Source of the DNA: Gammaproteobacteria bacterium
GTDB taxonomy: Bacteria; Pseudomonadota; Gammaproteobacteria; CAJXQU01
Reading direction: 5' to 3'
Assembly: GCA_026984275.1 (NCBI GenBank)
Contig: JALSSM010000161.1
Span: 1-15,490, forward strand
Length of the DNA stretch: 15,490 nt
The position numbers and the translations under genes were made by a program. Under the pieces are notes generated by a model that worked only from the letters and a program-made list of their open reading frames with translations, did not search any database and was not told where the DNA came from. Below are positions 1 through 7,234 of the stretch, piece after piece (position 1 is the stretch's first letter; each line of letters opens with the position of its first letter).

Positions 1-839
1 TGAATTATATTATCGATATCCTGCTTGGAAAAATTGACGAAAGAATTCAACGAAACAGACATGATGAGATCAGTACTTATGGTATTGGAAAAGAATTTTC
101 CAGTGCAGAATGGCGAAGCATTTTCAGGCAATTGATCGCACTGGGTTATCTTGATGTTGATATGGAACGACATGGAGCGCTTCGCCTGACTGAAAAATGT
201 CGTCCAGTATTACGTGGTGAACAGAAGCTTGATCTGAGGAAGCAGGTCAGAGAAGAAAAGATCGTCAGCGATAAAAAACAAAAAATGCCTGTCCGACCAC
301 AGGATCTGCCATTATGGGAAGCCCTGCGATCATTACGTGTAAATCTGGCAGAAGAACATGGTGTACCACCCTTCGTTATCTTTCATGATTCAACCTTACA
401 GGAAATGGTCAGGAAAAGACCACAATCACTGAATGAAATGCGGCGTATTTCTGGTGTGGGTGAGCAAAAACTTGCTCGATACGGACAAAAATTTCTCAAT
501 GAGATCGCTAACTATCCACTGGAGAAATTACTCGACAATAATCTCAGCGCCACAGTCAATGAAACCTTGATACTTTTTCATGAAGGTCACAATGTTGATC
601 AAATCGCGCAGAAAAGAGATATGAAAGAAACGACGATCTATACGCACCTTGCTGAAGCAATAGAAGTTGGTTTGATCGATGTTCGTGAAGTGATTGATCT
701 GGAAGACGCTGAATATGATGAAATTGTCTTTACTCTCGAATCACTTGATGATGAGAAAGGCCGACTTAAGCCCGTCTATTTAGAACTAAATGAAGAATAT
801 AATTATGGGATATTACGTTGTGTACAGGCATCAATATAA
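1..839 (+). CDS. recQ: ATP-dependent DNA helicase RecQ, C-terminal part (5' end outside window)
   Basis: RecQ unwinds DNA 3' to 5' in recombination and fork repair. The reading frame is open from base 3, giving about 278 residues; the helicase core lies upstream of the window. The first ~75 residues are the end of the RQC winged-helix region: NYIIDILLGK, then STYGIGKEFSSAEWRSIFRQ, the typical RecQ beta-wing context. An HRDC domain follows at about bases 306-512 (LWEALRSLRVNLAEEHGVPP ... ISGVGEQKLARYG), which binds DNA. After it, at about 555-680, a helix-turn-helix-like extension (ETLILFHEGHNVDQIAQKRD) resembles the HTH_40-type tail of some RecQ proteins; E. coli RecQ ends at HRDC. An internal TTG at 132 is not a real start, because RQC homology runs through it. 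A 16-base hairpin 20 bases after the stop may end the transcript. Identification is firm; the role of the tail is inference. Confidence 0.95.
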   Translation, partial: NYIIDILLGKIDERIQRNRHDEISTYGIGKEFSSAEWRSIFRQLIALGYLDVDMERHGALRLTEKCRPVLRGEQKLDLRKQVREEKIVSDKKQKMPVRPQDLPLWEALRSLRVNLAEEHGVPPFVIFHDSTLQEMVRKRPQSLNEMRRISGVGEQKLARYGQKFLNEIANYPLEKLLDNNLSATVNETLILFHEGHNVDQIAQKRDMKETTIYTHLAEAIEVGLIDVREVIDLEDAEYDEIVFTLESLDDEKGRLKPVYLELNEEYNYGILRCVQASI

Positions 840-904
840 ATTGATCTAATTGAGCATAACTGATTCCAGAATCAGATAAATTTCTTGCCTCCTGAGAGGA
901 AAAC

Positions 905-922
905 TGTCGTTAATAAACGACA
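905..922. repeat. Perfect 7+7 dyad, candidate activator site
   Basis: TGTCGTT and AACGACA are perfect inverted arms around AATA. An A-run follows on the + strand, so it is not a + strand terminator, and no - strand gene nearby needs one. Its position about 160 bases before the predicted sigma-54 start fits an upstream activator site. A second 18-base dyad, GTCATGGAAAAACATGAC, lies at 989-1006. The two do not share an obvious half-site, so they may bind different proteins or neither may be functional. Confidence 0.35.
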
Positions 923-1046
923 AAAAAGCACAATGTCAGTTCCTTACTTTTACTATTTCATCTTCCGGTAATAACAGTAAAAAATAATGTCATGGAAAAA
1001 CATGACGTTAAAACAGGTTAGATTCATTTTTTAAAAATCCTCGCCG

Positions 1047-1064
1047 TTGGCATAATTTCTGCAG
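1047..1064 (+). promoter_or_regulatory. Sigma-54 (-24/-12) promoter for the VPLPA-CTERM protease
   Basis: TTGGCATAATTTCTGCAG has the invariant GG (1049-1050) and GC (1061-1062) exactly 10 bases apart, and matches the TGGCA-N-TTGCA-type consensus at most positions. Predicted transcription start is about 1074, giving a leader of some 66 bases. Many PEP-CTERM-family cargo genes are driven by sigma-54 together with the PrsK/PrsR two-component pair, so the promoter type fits the gene behind it. The regulator is not in this window. Confidence 0.65.
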
Positions 1065-1139
1065 TACCAGTTTTTCACCAGATAAAGATTTGTCTGATTG
1101 TAAAACAGCCTATTGGTAAATTCTTGCAAGGAATAAATT

Positions 1140-1925
1140 ATGATTAAAAACCCATTATTAAAATTAACTTTTTTAATGATCGTCTATTTTCTTTCAACAT
1201 CAACATCATTCGCATTAATCATTAATCCCGCAATACCTATAACACATACAGTGACTGTTCAGCCGATCATTGTTTCTGATGATGATGGTGGCAATACTGC
1301 AAACTATTTTGGCTCTCCTGCAGAGGAATCATCAATCACAGGATTAATCGATCAAATCTGGGCGCAAGCCGGCATTGATATTGTGTTCCTGGCTGCCAAT
1401 ACATGGAATAATACCTTCGCAAACTGGGGTGCAGGTGGGGCACCAGATAATGGTGGAAACACACGACCAACGACTGATCTGAGCACGATCGTGACAAACG
1501 GAGCAGCGAGTGGTGTCACTAACGCCAACCCCAATATACTCAACATGTTTTTTGTCAGAATTGCGGCAGGGTTTGGTCTATTATCAGATAATTATGCAGC
1601 AGGACTGGCTTTCAGACCCGGAAACGGTGTGACACAGTTTGTAGGAACCAATTTATTAGGTTTCTTAGGTGGTCAGGAAGCCATAGCGGGTGTTGTGGCT
1701 CACGAGATCGGTCACAACCTTGGACTTCCTCATACAAATGATGGAAGTGCGCCAGAAGGGCTGATGACTTCAGGTGGAAGCGGTGATCGATTAACCTCAG
1801 CCCAGAAAGATCTTGCTTTGACAAGTAACCTGGCTGTGGCTGCTGTTCCTTTACCGGCAGCCTTTTGGTTTTTAGCGAGTGGTCTTCTTATCCTGTTTAG
1901 AATAAACAAGAAGGCTTTCATGTGA
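1140..1925 (+). CDS. Secreted metzincin-type zinc protease with VPLPA-CTERM sorting tail
   Basis: A 261-residue exported protein. Residues 1-25 are a Sec signal peptide (KN, then a hydrophobic run ending near TSTSFA). The zinc site is HEIGHNLGLPH (188-198), the metzincin pattern HExxHxxGxxH; Glu189 would be the catalytic base and Met209 (GLMTSG) the Met-turn. The C-terminus carries VPLPA (236-240), a hydrophobic helix (241-253) and a basic end (RINKK), the layout of the VPLPA-CTERM signal (TIGR03370). Exosortase removes such tails, and the cargo is released or anchored with exopolysaccharide. The ATG is preceded by AAGGA at good spacing. No exosortase is visible here, so it must be encoded elsewhere. 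The natural substrate is unknown; the protease could act on matrix or envelope proteins. The family call rests on motifs only, because the central part is not recognised. Confidence 0.85.
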   Translation: MIKNPLLKLTFLMIVYFLSTSTSFALIINPAIPITHTVTVQPIIVSDDDGGNTANYFGSPAEESSITGLIDQIWAQAGIDIVFLAANTWNNTFANWGAGGAPDNGGNTRPTTDLSTIVTNGAASGVTNANPNILNMFFVRIAAGFGLLSDNYAAGLAFRPGNGVTQFVGTNLLGFLGGQEAIAGVVAHEIGHNLGLPHTNDGSAPEGLMTSGGSGDRLTSAQKDLALTSNLAVAAVPLPAAFWFLASGLLILFRINKKAFM

Positions 1926-1941
1926 TCAGTAAAATTTTAAA

Positions 1942-1992
1942 TAACCTGAACTCGGGATAAGGATGGCTATCCCTTATCCATAGTTCAGGTTA
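1942..1992. terminator. Long hairpin between convergent genes (bidirectional terminator)
   Basis: An 11-base outer stem (TAACCTGAACT with AGTTCAGGTTA), a 2x2 internal loop (CG/AT), an 8-base inner stem (GGATAAGG with CCTTATCC) and a 9-base loop make a near-perfect 51-base hairpin. It sits 16 bases after the protease stop and 6 bases after the MoaD-like stop read from the other side. The T-run is better on the - strand (ATTTAAAATTTT), so it may mainly stop transcription from the AOR operon. Confidence 0.75.
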
Positions 1993-1998
1993 AATACC

Positions 1999-2292
1999 TT
2001 AACAATATTTCCCCCCGGAAATGGCAGGAATAATATCAACCTGATCCCCATCGGAAACAGTTTGCTTTAAATTTTTATTAATGACAGGTTCTTCTTTATG
2101 GAAGATCAGAATGGCCGGATTAAGTTGCCCTTTTTCTGGCCAGATGATCTTCTCAAGATCCGGAAATTTTTCTGAAGCATATTTCAGGCACTCTTCGACG
2201 TTTCTGCCTTCAACAATGATTTCTCCACGGCTTCCAATTCTTTCAGAAAGCGATGAAGGTAGACGAACTGAAATTACTGGTCTTTTTATCAA
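1999..2292 (-). CDS. MoaD/ThiS-family sulfur carrier, partner of AOR, diglycine not terminal
   Basis: A 97-residue beta-grasp protein of the MoaD/ThiS type. Visible hallmarks are VRLPSSLSERIG near the start, ECLKYASEKFPDL in the middle helix, and GDQVDIIPAISGG near the end. In the family, the C-terminal diglycine is adenylated and thiocarboxylated so that sulfur can be passed on, for example to the pterin dithiolene of Mo/W cofactor. Here the diglycine is at 93-94 and KYC follows before the stop, so maturation should need trimming. The start codon is TTG, overlapping the stop of the oxidoreductase gene upstream (TTGA), which implies translational coupling. Such MoaD-like genes beside AOR genes are common and are thought to serve the tungsten cofactor of that enzyme. 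It is unlikely to be the only MoaD of the cell. Six G residues in a row encode the diglycine. Confidence 0.8.
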   Translation of the reverse strand: MIKRPVISVRLPSSLSERIGSRGEIIVEGRNVEECLKYASEKFPDLEKIIWPEKGQLNPAILIFHKEEPVINKNLKQTVSDGDQVDIIPAISGGKYC

Positions 2293-4106
2293 AGTGTGTT
2301 GATCTCTTTTTCAAATATTTCCCACACCTGATCACTTAACTGCTCAAAGAATTCTCTGGTTAAGAAGTGTTCTTTCTTTAAAGCAGGATTAGGTTTTTCA
2401 AAAATCTGTGTTGGAAGTGAATACTCTTCACGTGTATAGCCCTGTTTTCTTTCCAACCACAATGCATGGATAAATGATTGTCGTACCGCTTTTAATAATT
2501 CTTTTTCAGTAATTTTAAGATCAGCTCCAATTTCAAGTGCATTCAGTGCACCTTCTATGTCTAGCATGGCGAATTTACAAACACCTAATAAATCATCGCG
2601 AACAAAATAAAGTCCGCGTTCAGTGATCGCTTTTACCCAGTAATCAACGGAACTATTTCCTTCAAGTGCGTACAACATATAAGTTGCCATAGTCATGTGA
2701 CCACCAGCAATCGCCCAGGGATAGCCGGGGTTAGTGTCCGCAAGATAGGCCGGTAATTCAAGTCCTTTTACGTGCATGGCGTATTCAGTTTCATCTAACG
2801 ATTGAGATAAACGTTTTACACCACGACCAATTTCCGGACATTTTCCTTTACCAGCGACTTCTATCAATTCTTTCACTTTGTTGAAGTCACCGAAGGTGGC
2901 TCCATTACAAATATTTTTTTCTGGATGACGTTCGTTATAGTCCAGTACGTAGGAAATGGTGGTGCCAAGCGAAATGGAATCCATGCCCATTTTGTCACAT
3001 AATGCCACCAGCTCTGTGGCGTGAAGTGGATCATGGATCCCCAGATTTGTCGATAACAGATTGAGTGGTTCATAATCAAATTTAGCCAGAAACTTTCCAC
3101 GACGACCATCTTCATTTTTTTCATAAAGATTTTTATGGCAGGCAATTGCACACTTAAAACAGTTTTCTGCTTTGATCGAAAATTGTGGCTCTACATTTTC
3201 TCTGAACATCAATTCAGGTTTGCCATCACCTTGAGGTCTAAAATTATTTTCCGGAACATAATGGAATTGTTCCAGCGCGTCGTAATTTGCCCATGTTCCA
3301 CCCAGTCCTCCTTTTTTCTTTTCTCTGAATTTTCTTGACCCAGGGCCTGTGACAATCTGTTTGTTCAGTTCTCGTATTCCAGGTGATGGTTTAATTTTTA
3401 TATCGCCTGACTGAACAACGATTCCGATCAGGTTCTTTGAACCCATCACTGATCCCATGCCACCACGACCAGCCCAACGACTTTTATCATCACCAGATTT
3501 GAGCTGGTTTTCTGTACTGAGTGCAATAGCACCAAAATAACAATTTTCGAAATTCTCACCGGCTGGACCGATAACCGCGAAATGCGCATTTTCATATTGT
3601 GACTGCAGAGCCATTATTTTTTCATGGGGATGTAGATTGAGAAGATTATCGGCACAAATGAGTTCAGTTTTTGTTCCAGTTTCTGTTTGCCTGATCACAA
3701 GTAAAACAGGATGATCAGATTTGCCTGTGAAAATTACTTCATCAATTCCAGACCATTTAAGTTTCGATCCAAACTTTCCACTTGCAGCAGACCACATTGC
3801 CGAAGGAAGTCCAGCGTTGGAAACTTTTAGTGGGCTATAGGCCGAGAAATAAGTTCGCAACCCGGTCATGATATTTGTACCAGTCATGATCCCGGTTGTG
3901 ACAATCAATGGATTATTATCGGCATAAGCATGTTCAACATCTTGTTTTCCCAGGATCTGGAAGGCACGACCGAATCCACCCAGTATATCGATCAGATTTT
4001 GACAACTGACTGTTGAAATTGCGGTGTTGCCTGATGCCAGATCAACGTCACAACGATTGTATTTAATAGTGGACGGGTCGATTGATGATAGCTGTTGAGT
4101 AGACAT
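2289..4106 (-). CDS. Aldehyde:ferredoxin oxidoreductase family (tungsten/molybdenum bis-pterin) protein
   Basis: A 605-residue protein of the AOR family, the usual length. These cytoplasmic enzymes oxidise aldehydes to carboxylic acids and pass electrons to ferredoxin, using a tungsten (or molybdenum) bis-pyranopterin and one [4Fe-4S] cluster. Seen here: the N-terminal AOR fold (DILGGFGRAFQIL near 40-53, FSAYSPLKVSNAGLP near 87-101), the pterin-binding stretch RWAGRGGMGSVMGSKNLIG (210-228), the cluster cysteines CxxCxxxC at 316, 319 and 323, and the fourth cysteine in LGVCKF at 510. The ATG at 4106 is consistent with a good promoter 30 bases upstream, although no clear Shine-Dalgarno is seen. 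The MoaD-like gene follows with a 4-base overlap. The substrate cannot be told from sequence; within the family it could also be a close relative with another aldehyde or carboxylate substrate. Such enzymes are usually oxygen-sensitive. Confidence 0.93.
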   Translation of the reverse strand: MSTQQLSSIDPSTIKYNRCDVDLASGNTAISTVSCQNLIDILGGFGRAFQILGKQDVEHAYADNNPLIVTTGIMTGTNIMTGLRTYFSAYSPLKVSNAGLPSAMWSAASGKFGSKLKWSGIDEVIFTGKSDHPVLLVIRQTETGTKTELICADNLLNLHPHEKIMALQSQYENAHFAVIGPAGENFENCYFGAIALSTENQLKSGDDKSRWAGRGGMGSVMGSKNLIGIVVQSGDIKIKPSPGIRELNKQIVTGPGSRKFREKKKGGLGGTWANYDALEQFHYVPENNFRPQGDGKPELMFRENVEPQFSIKAENCFKCAIACHKNLYEKNEDGRRGKFLAKFDYEPLNLLSTNLGIHDPLHATELVALCDKMGMDSISLGTTISYVLDYNERHPEKNICNGATFGDFNKVKELIEVAGKGKCPEIGRGVKRLSQSLDETEYAMHVKGLELPAYLADTNPGYPWAIAGGHMTMATYMLYALEGNSSVDYWVKAITERGLYFVRDDLLGVCKFAMLDIEGALNALEIGADLKITEKELLKAVRQSFIHALWLERKQGYTREEYSLPTQIFEKPNPALKKEHFLTREFFEQLSDQVWEIFEKEINTL

Positions 4107-4135
4107 AGATGGTGATGATCATTTGAAAGAAGTGG

Positions 4136-4164
4136 AATCTATGCCTGAATGAGATTTTCGTCAA
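4136..4164 (-). promoter_or_regulatory. Sigma-70 promoter for the AOR-MoaD operon
   Basis: On the - strand, TTGACG (-35) and TAGATT (-10) are separated by exactly 17 bases, 30 bases before the AOR start codon. One arm of an inverted repeat lies in the spacer and the other just upstream of the -35 box, so the promoter is probably controlled. Confidence 0.65.
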
Positions 4165-4180
4165 GATTTATAATTCAGGC
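4143..4180. repeat. Inverted repeat over the AOR/panP divergent promoter region, operator candidate
   Basis: GCCTGAAT (4143-4150) and ATTCAGGC (4173-4180) are perfect 8-base inverted arms, with centres 30 bases apart (about three helical turns). One arm is inside the spacer of the AOR promoter; the other is where the spacer of a panP promoter with -10 TATTAT (4191-4196) would lie. This suits a dimeric or looping regulator acting on both genes. No regulator gene is adjacent. Confidence 0.4.
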
Positions 4181-4234
4181 TAACAACTGGTATTATTGCC
4201 CCTCGCTGGTTTAATCCAGAACAAAATAAAGATA

Positions 4235-5911
4235 ATGTCTCGTACAGAGGTAGCGACATTTATGTGGTTGCAGGAAAAAATGCCAAGACTGGATAATGAC
4301 GAACGGGCAGAGGTTAATCAGGAAAACCTGGATCGTATTTTCACAATACCTGAGTCCAGTGGGGCAACATTAGCAAGGATTGAACAGGAGATTTCATCAA
4401 ATATCGATGGTTTTCTACGTGAACATATTGTTGCTGAAGAAAAATCTATGCCGGAAATTGAAGCTGATTTCTCTTCTGTGGAAATCACTGAGCAACCTTT
4501 TTATGTTCAGGCTTACACTGATTTCATACTCAAACATCTTGTAGCACAATCTGTTCATACTTCTTCTCCCGGTTTTATTGGCCATATGTCATCTGCCTTG
4601 CCTTACTTTATGCTGCCGTTGTCTAAAATCATTACCGCTTTGAACCAGAACATGGTTAAAGTAGAGACTTCAAAAGCTTTCACTCCGATGGAACGTCAGG
4701 TACTGGGCATGTTACATGGACTGATTTATGAAAGAGATGACGCTTTCTATCAGCAATGGTTACATAGTCCAGATCATGCACTGGGAGCATTTTGTTCTGG
4801 CGGTACTGTAGCCAATATAACCGCCTTATGGGTGGCGCGTAACAGGTGCATGAATGAGGGCACTATTTCTAAAAGTGGATTGCATGGCGCCATGCAGGAA
4901 GCCGGAATCAAAGGGCTTGTTGTCCTGGTTTCCAGGCGAGGTCATTATTCTCTACTCAAAGCCGTCGATTTACTGGGTCTTGGACGAGACAATCTGATCA
5001 CGATTGAGACGGATGAGCAAAATAAGGTCAACGTTCAGGCAATGCGAGAGAAAGCCGAAGCATTGCGAGAACAAGGTTACCGGATCATGAGTCTGGTTGG
5101 AATTGCTGGCACAACTGAAACCGGCAATGTTGATCCTCTTGAAGAAATAGCTGCATTGAGTAAGGAGTTGAAATGTCACTTTCATGTTGATGGTGCATGG
5201 GGCGGTCCAACATTATTTTCCGAGAAATATAAATCTTTGCTTAAAGGGATTGAACTTGCTGACTCAGTCACGATAGATGCCCATAAGCAGTTTTATGTCC
5301 CTATGGGTGCGGGCATGGTGCTGTTCAAAGATCCGGAATCTCTTCAGAGTATTGAACTTCATGCTGAATATATTATTCGTCGGGGTTCGAGAGATCTGGG
5401 ACAGCAAAGTCTCGAAGGCTCAAGGCCTGGAATGGCGCTACTGGTCCATGCCGGATTAAATATTATTGGTCGGAAAGGCTATGAGATGTTGATTGATCAA
5501 GGGATCGAAAAGGCAAAACATTTCGCACAAATGATAGATGAACATGATGATTTCGAACTTCTGATTCATCCAGAGCTCAATATCATGGGCTATAGATTCG
5601 CTCCAAAATGGATTCAGGAATGTTTACAGAAAACGGATCGGGATTCAGTTAACTGGATCAACGAAAAACTGGATTTGATCAATAAAAATATACAAAAAGC
5701 GCAGCGTGAACAAGGTAAAACATTCGTATCCAGAACGCGAATAGGTATGGAAAAATATAATGGTGCTGAATTGATCTATTTCAGAGTGATTCTGGCAAAC
5801 CCACTGACCAGGAAGGGTGACCTCACCGCTGTTCTGGAGCATCAACTGGAATTCGCAAGACATGAACTTGCACAGGAAATACTAACGGAGATTAAGCAAC
5901 GTTGTCACTAG
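4235..5911 (+). CDS. panP: PLP-dependent aspartate 1-decarboxylase, PanP type
   Basis: A group II pyridoxal-phosphate decarboxylase of about 558 residues, close to the PanP family of Vibrio and related gammaproteobacteria (TIGR03799). PanP makes beta-alanine from L-aspartate for pantothenate and CoA, replacing pyruvoyl PanD. Seen here, numbered from this start: FCSGGTVANITALW near 186-199, the PLP-ring region GTTETG near 292-297, HVDGAWGG with Asp319 to hold the pyridine nitrogen, and the Schiff-base Lys351 in TIDAHKQF. The ATG at 4235 is preferred. An upstream TTG at 4196 would add 13 residues but sits on a likely -10 box (TATTAT). The gene diverges from the AOR operon and converges on cbpM with 20 bases between the stops. 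Glutamate decarboxylase or another amino-acid decarboxylase is the alternative; the N-terminal similarity to PanP argues against it. Confidence 0.85.
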   Translation: MSRTEVATFMWLQEKMPRLDNDERAEVNQENLDRIFTIPESSGATLARIEQEISSNIDGFLREHIVAEEKSMPEIEADFSSVEITEQPFYVQAYTDFILKHLVAQSVHTSSPGFIGHMSSALPYFMLPLSKIITALNQNMVKVETSKAFTPMERQVLGMLHGLIYERDDAFYQQWLHSPDHALGAFCSGGTVANITALWVARNRCMNEGTISKSGLHGAMQEAGIKGLVVLVSRRGHYSLLKAVDLLGLGRDNLITIETDEQNKVNVQAMREKAEALREQGYRIMSLVGIAGTTETGNVDPLEEIAALSKELKCHFHVDGAWGGPTLFSEKYKSLLKGIELADSVTIDAHKQFYVPMGAGMVLFKDPESLQSIELHAEYIIRRGSRDLGQQSLEGSRPGMALLVHAGLNIIGRKGYEMLIDQGIEKAKHFAQMIDEHDDFELLIHPELNIMGYRFAPKWIQECLQKTDRDSVNWINEKLDLINKNIQKAQREQGKTFVSRTRIGMEKYNGAELIYFRVILANPLTRKGDLTAVLEHQLEFARHELAQEILTEIKQRCH

Positions 5912-5931
5912 CCTGTGCAAAAAAATAATGA

Positions 5932-6237
5932 TTAACGTAAGCGTTTTTTCAAACGCTCTATCTCATCCATCAAATCCAGTGCCAGGGCAACACCGGCAGT
6001 ATTTATATGTAAATCCTTCTGTAGTCTGATCGCTGTTCTGGCACGGATCAGACTTGTTCCAGAAAACCGCCATTCAACAATTTCAACACCTGTCGGTTCA
6101 AGAATACCTTCTTCTACAAGTTCAATGATTTGTTCAGCATGTACAGCACAGGCGCAACATAAATCACCCAGCGATAATTGAGATTCTTCTTCCAGAATAC
6201 TCACCACAAAATCTGTTGAAATTTCATTCTTCATCAC
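5932..6237 (-). CDS. cbpM: Chaperone modulator CbpM (MerR-like helix-turn-helix)
   Basis: A 101-residue protein of the CbpM family. In E. coli, CbpM binds the J-domain of CbpA and blocks both its DnaK stimulation and its DNA binding. Visible are the early helix-turn-helix (SLGDLCCACAVHAEQIIELV), then VEWRFSGTSLIRARTAIRLQ and a C-terminal helix DLMDEIERLKKRLR, the usual family layout. It follows cbpA by 3 bases, so the two are cotranscribed and likely made in proportion. Two starts are possible: GTG at 6237, which has GGGAG eight bases upstream inside the end of cbpA, and ATG at 6234. The Shine-Dalgarno spacing favours GTG slightly. Confidence 0.92.
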   Translation of the reverse strand: MMKNEISTDFVVSILEEESQLSLGDLCCACAVHAEQIIELVEEGILEPTGVEIVEWRFSGTSLIRARTAIRLQKDLHINTAGVALALDLMDEIERLKKRLR

Positions 6238-6240
6238 GTG

Positions 6241-7194
6241 TTAAACTCCCAGTTTCGCGCGCGGATTAAATTTTAGCTTCTGTTCCATTTCTTTGTAGAG
6301 TTTTTTAGCCTCATCGCTGGTGGCTGGCGGAACAACAATCTGGAGAACGGCAATCAAATTACCAGATGTCTTAGCAGGAAGCCCACGACCTTTTAATCTT
6401 AATTTTTGTCCAGAATTTGAGCCTGCCGGGATATTCAGATCAACAGTGCCTGCTGGTGTCGGTACTTTAACTTTTGCACCTAATGCTGCTTCCCACGGGG
6501 CAACTGGTAGATCAATCATCAAGTCGCGTCCATCAACCCTGTAAATGGGGTGTGGTCTGAATTCGATCTCAAGAAAAAGATCACCGGGTTTGCCTTCACC
6601 AATACCAGGATTACCCTGTCCAGCGAGACGGATATGTTGACCCGCTTTAACGCCTTTTGGAATCGTGACGTTCAAAGTCCTTTCCTTTAGATATACATGA
6701 CCTTCGGAATCCATTTCTGGAGCGCGTAAGGTGATACTGCGTTTCGCTCCATTAAAACTGTCTTCGAGGTCGATCAGAATTTTTGCATGGTGATCTTCAC
6801 CGCGTGCGTGAAAACCTCCAGTTTGTCTTCTACCGGTCTGACCAGATCGAAAATCACGGCCAAACAATTCTTCAAAAAAAGCACTAAAATCTGCTTCATC
6901 AGCCCCGGTAAACCCTGCGCCACTGTGCTCAAATCCAGTATTCCAGTCGGGTGGTGGATGAAAGTCCTGACCAGCTTTCCAGTTAGCACCTAATTGATCA
7001 TATGCCGCACGTTTCTCTGGATCCTTCAGAACCTCATAGGCTTCACCAAGCTCTTTGAAAAGTGCCTCAGCATCTGATTCTTTACTGACATCAGGATGAT
7101 ATTTACGTGCCAGTTTACGATAGGCACGCTTGATCTGATCTTGAGTTGCATCACGTTCAACACCCAGTATTTTGTAATAATCTTTATATTCCAT
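6241..7194 (-). CDS. cbpA: DnaJ-type co-chaperone CbpA
   Basis: A 317-residue class II J-protein (E. coli CbpA is 306). The J-domain covers about residues 5-70, with the HPD motif at 33-35 that triggers DnaK ATP hydrolysis. A short Gly/Phe-rich stretch follows (FEHSGAGFTGADEADFSAFF), then two beta-rich C-terminal client-binding domains (from LIDLEDSFNGAKRSI onward, with GQKLRLKGRG typical of the family). There is no cysteine-rich zinc domain, which separates it from DnaJ itself. CbpA also binds curved DNA in E. coli. The ATG at 7194 begins the canonical MEYKDYYKILGV. The gene lies directly upstream of its modulator cbpM, and a heat-shock-like promoter sits about 40-70 bases before the start. 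Confidence 0.95.
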   Translation of the reverse strand: MEYKDYYKILGVERDATQDQIKRAYRKLARKYHPDVSKESDAEALFKELGEAYEVLKDPEKRAAYDQLGANWKAGQDFHPPPDWNTGFEHSGAGFTGADEADFSAFFEELFGRDFRSGQTGRRQTGGFHARGEDHHAKILIDLEDSFNGAKRSITLRAPEMDSEGHVYLKERTLNVTIPKGVKAGQHIRLAGQGNPGIGEGKPGDLFLEIEFRPHPIYRVDGRDLMIDLPVAPWEAALGAKVKVPTPAGTVDLNIPAGSNSGQKLRLKGRGLPAKTSGNLIAVLQIVVPPATSDEAKKLYKEMEQKLKFNPRAKLGV

Positions 7195-7234
7195 AGGTTG
7201 CAGAAAAATTCCGAAGTTATTATGTTCCTGTCCA

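Larger units (their letters stand above)
840..1139. other. 300-base intergenic region with dyads and a sigma-54 promoter
   Basis: No credible gene lies here. The stretch is AT-rich and holds three short inverted repeats: CTGATTC-CA-GAATCAG (860-875), TGTCGTT-AATA-AACGACA (905-922) and GTCATG-GAAAAA-CATGAC (989-1006). It also holds a GG-N10-GC promoter element (1047-1064). The first dyad is best placed to be a weak recQ terminator, though no good T-run follows. The other two lie about 160 and 76 bases upstream of the predicted start of transcription, where enhancer-binding proteins of sigma-54 promoters usually bind. Confidence 0.6.

Noticed and set aside
1352..1921. Three - strand open frames inside the protease gene
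   Set aside because: Short, overlapping each other, no start signals; the + strand frame carries the zinc motif, signal peptide and sorting tail.
4196..4234. TTG start 13 codons upstream for panP
   Set aside because: It lies on the probable -10 box and lacks a ribosome site; the ATG at 4235 fits family length better.
5941..5956. GCGTTT-TTTC-AAACGC hairpin near the panP/cbpM junction as a terminator
   Set aside because: It lies inside the cbpM coding end, has a 6-base stem and no following T-run on either strand.
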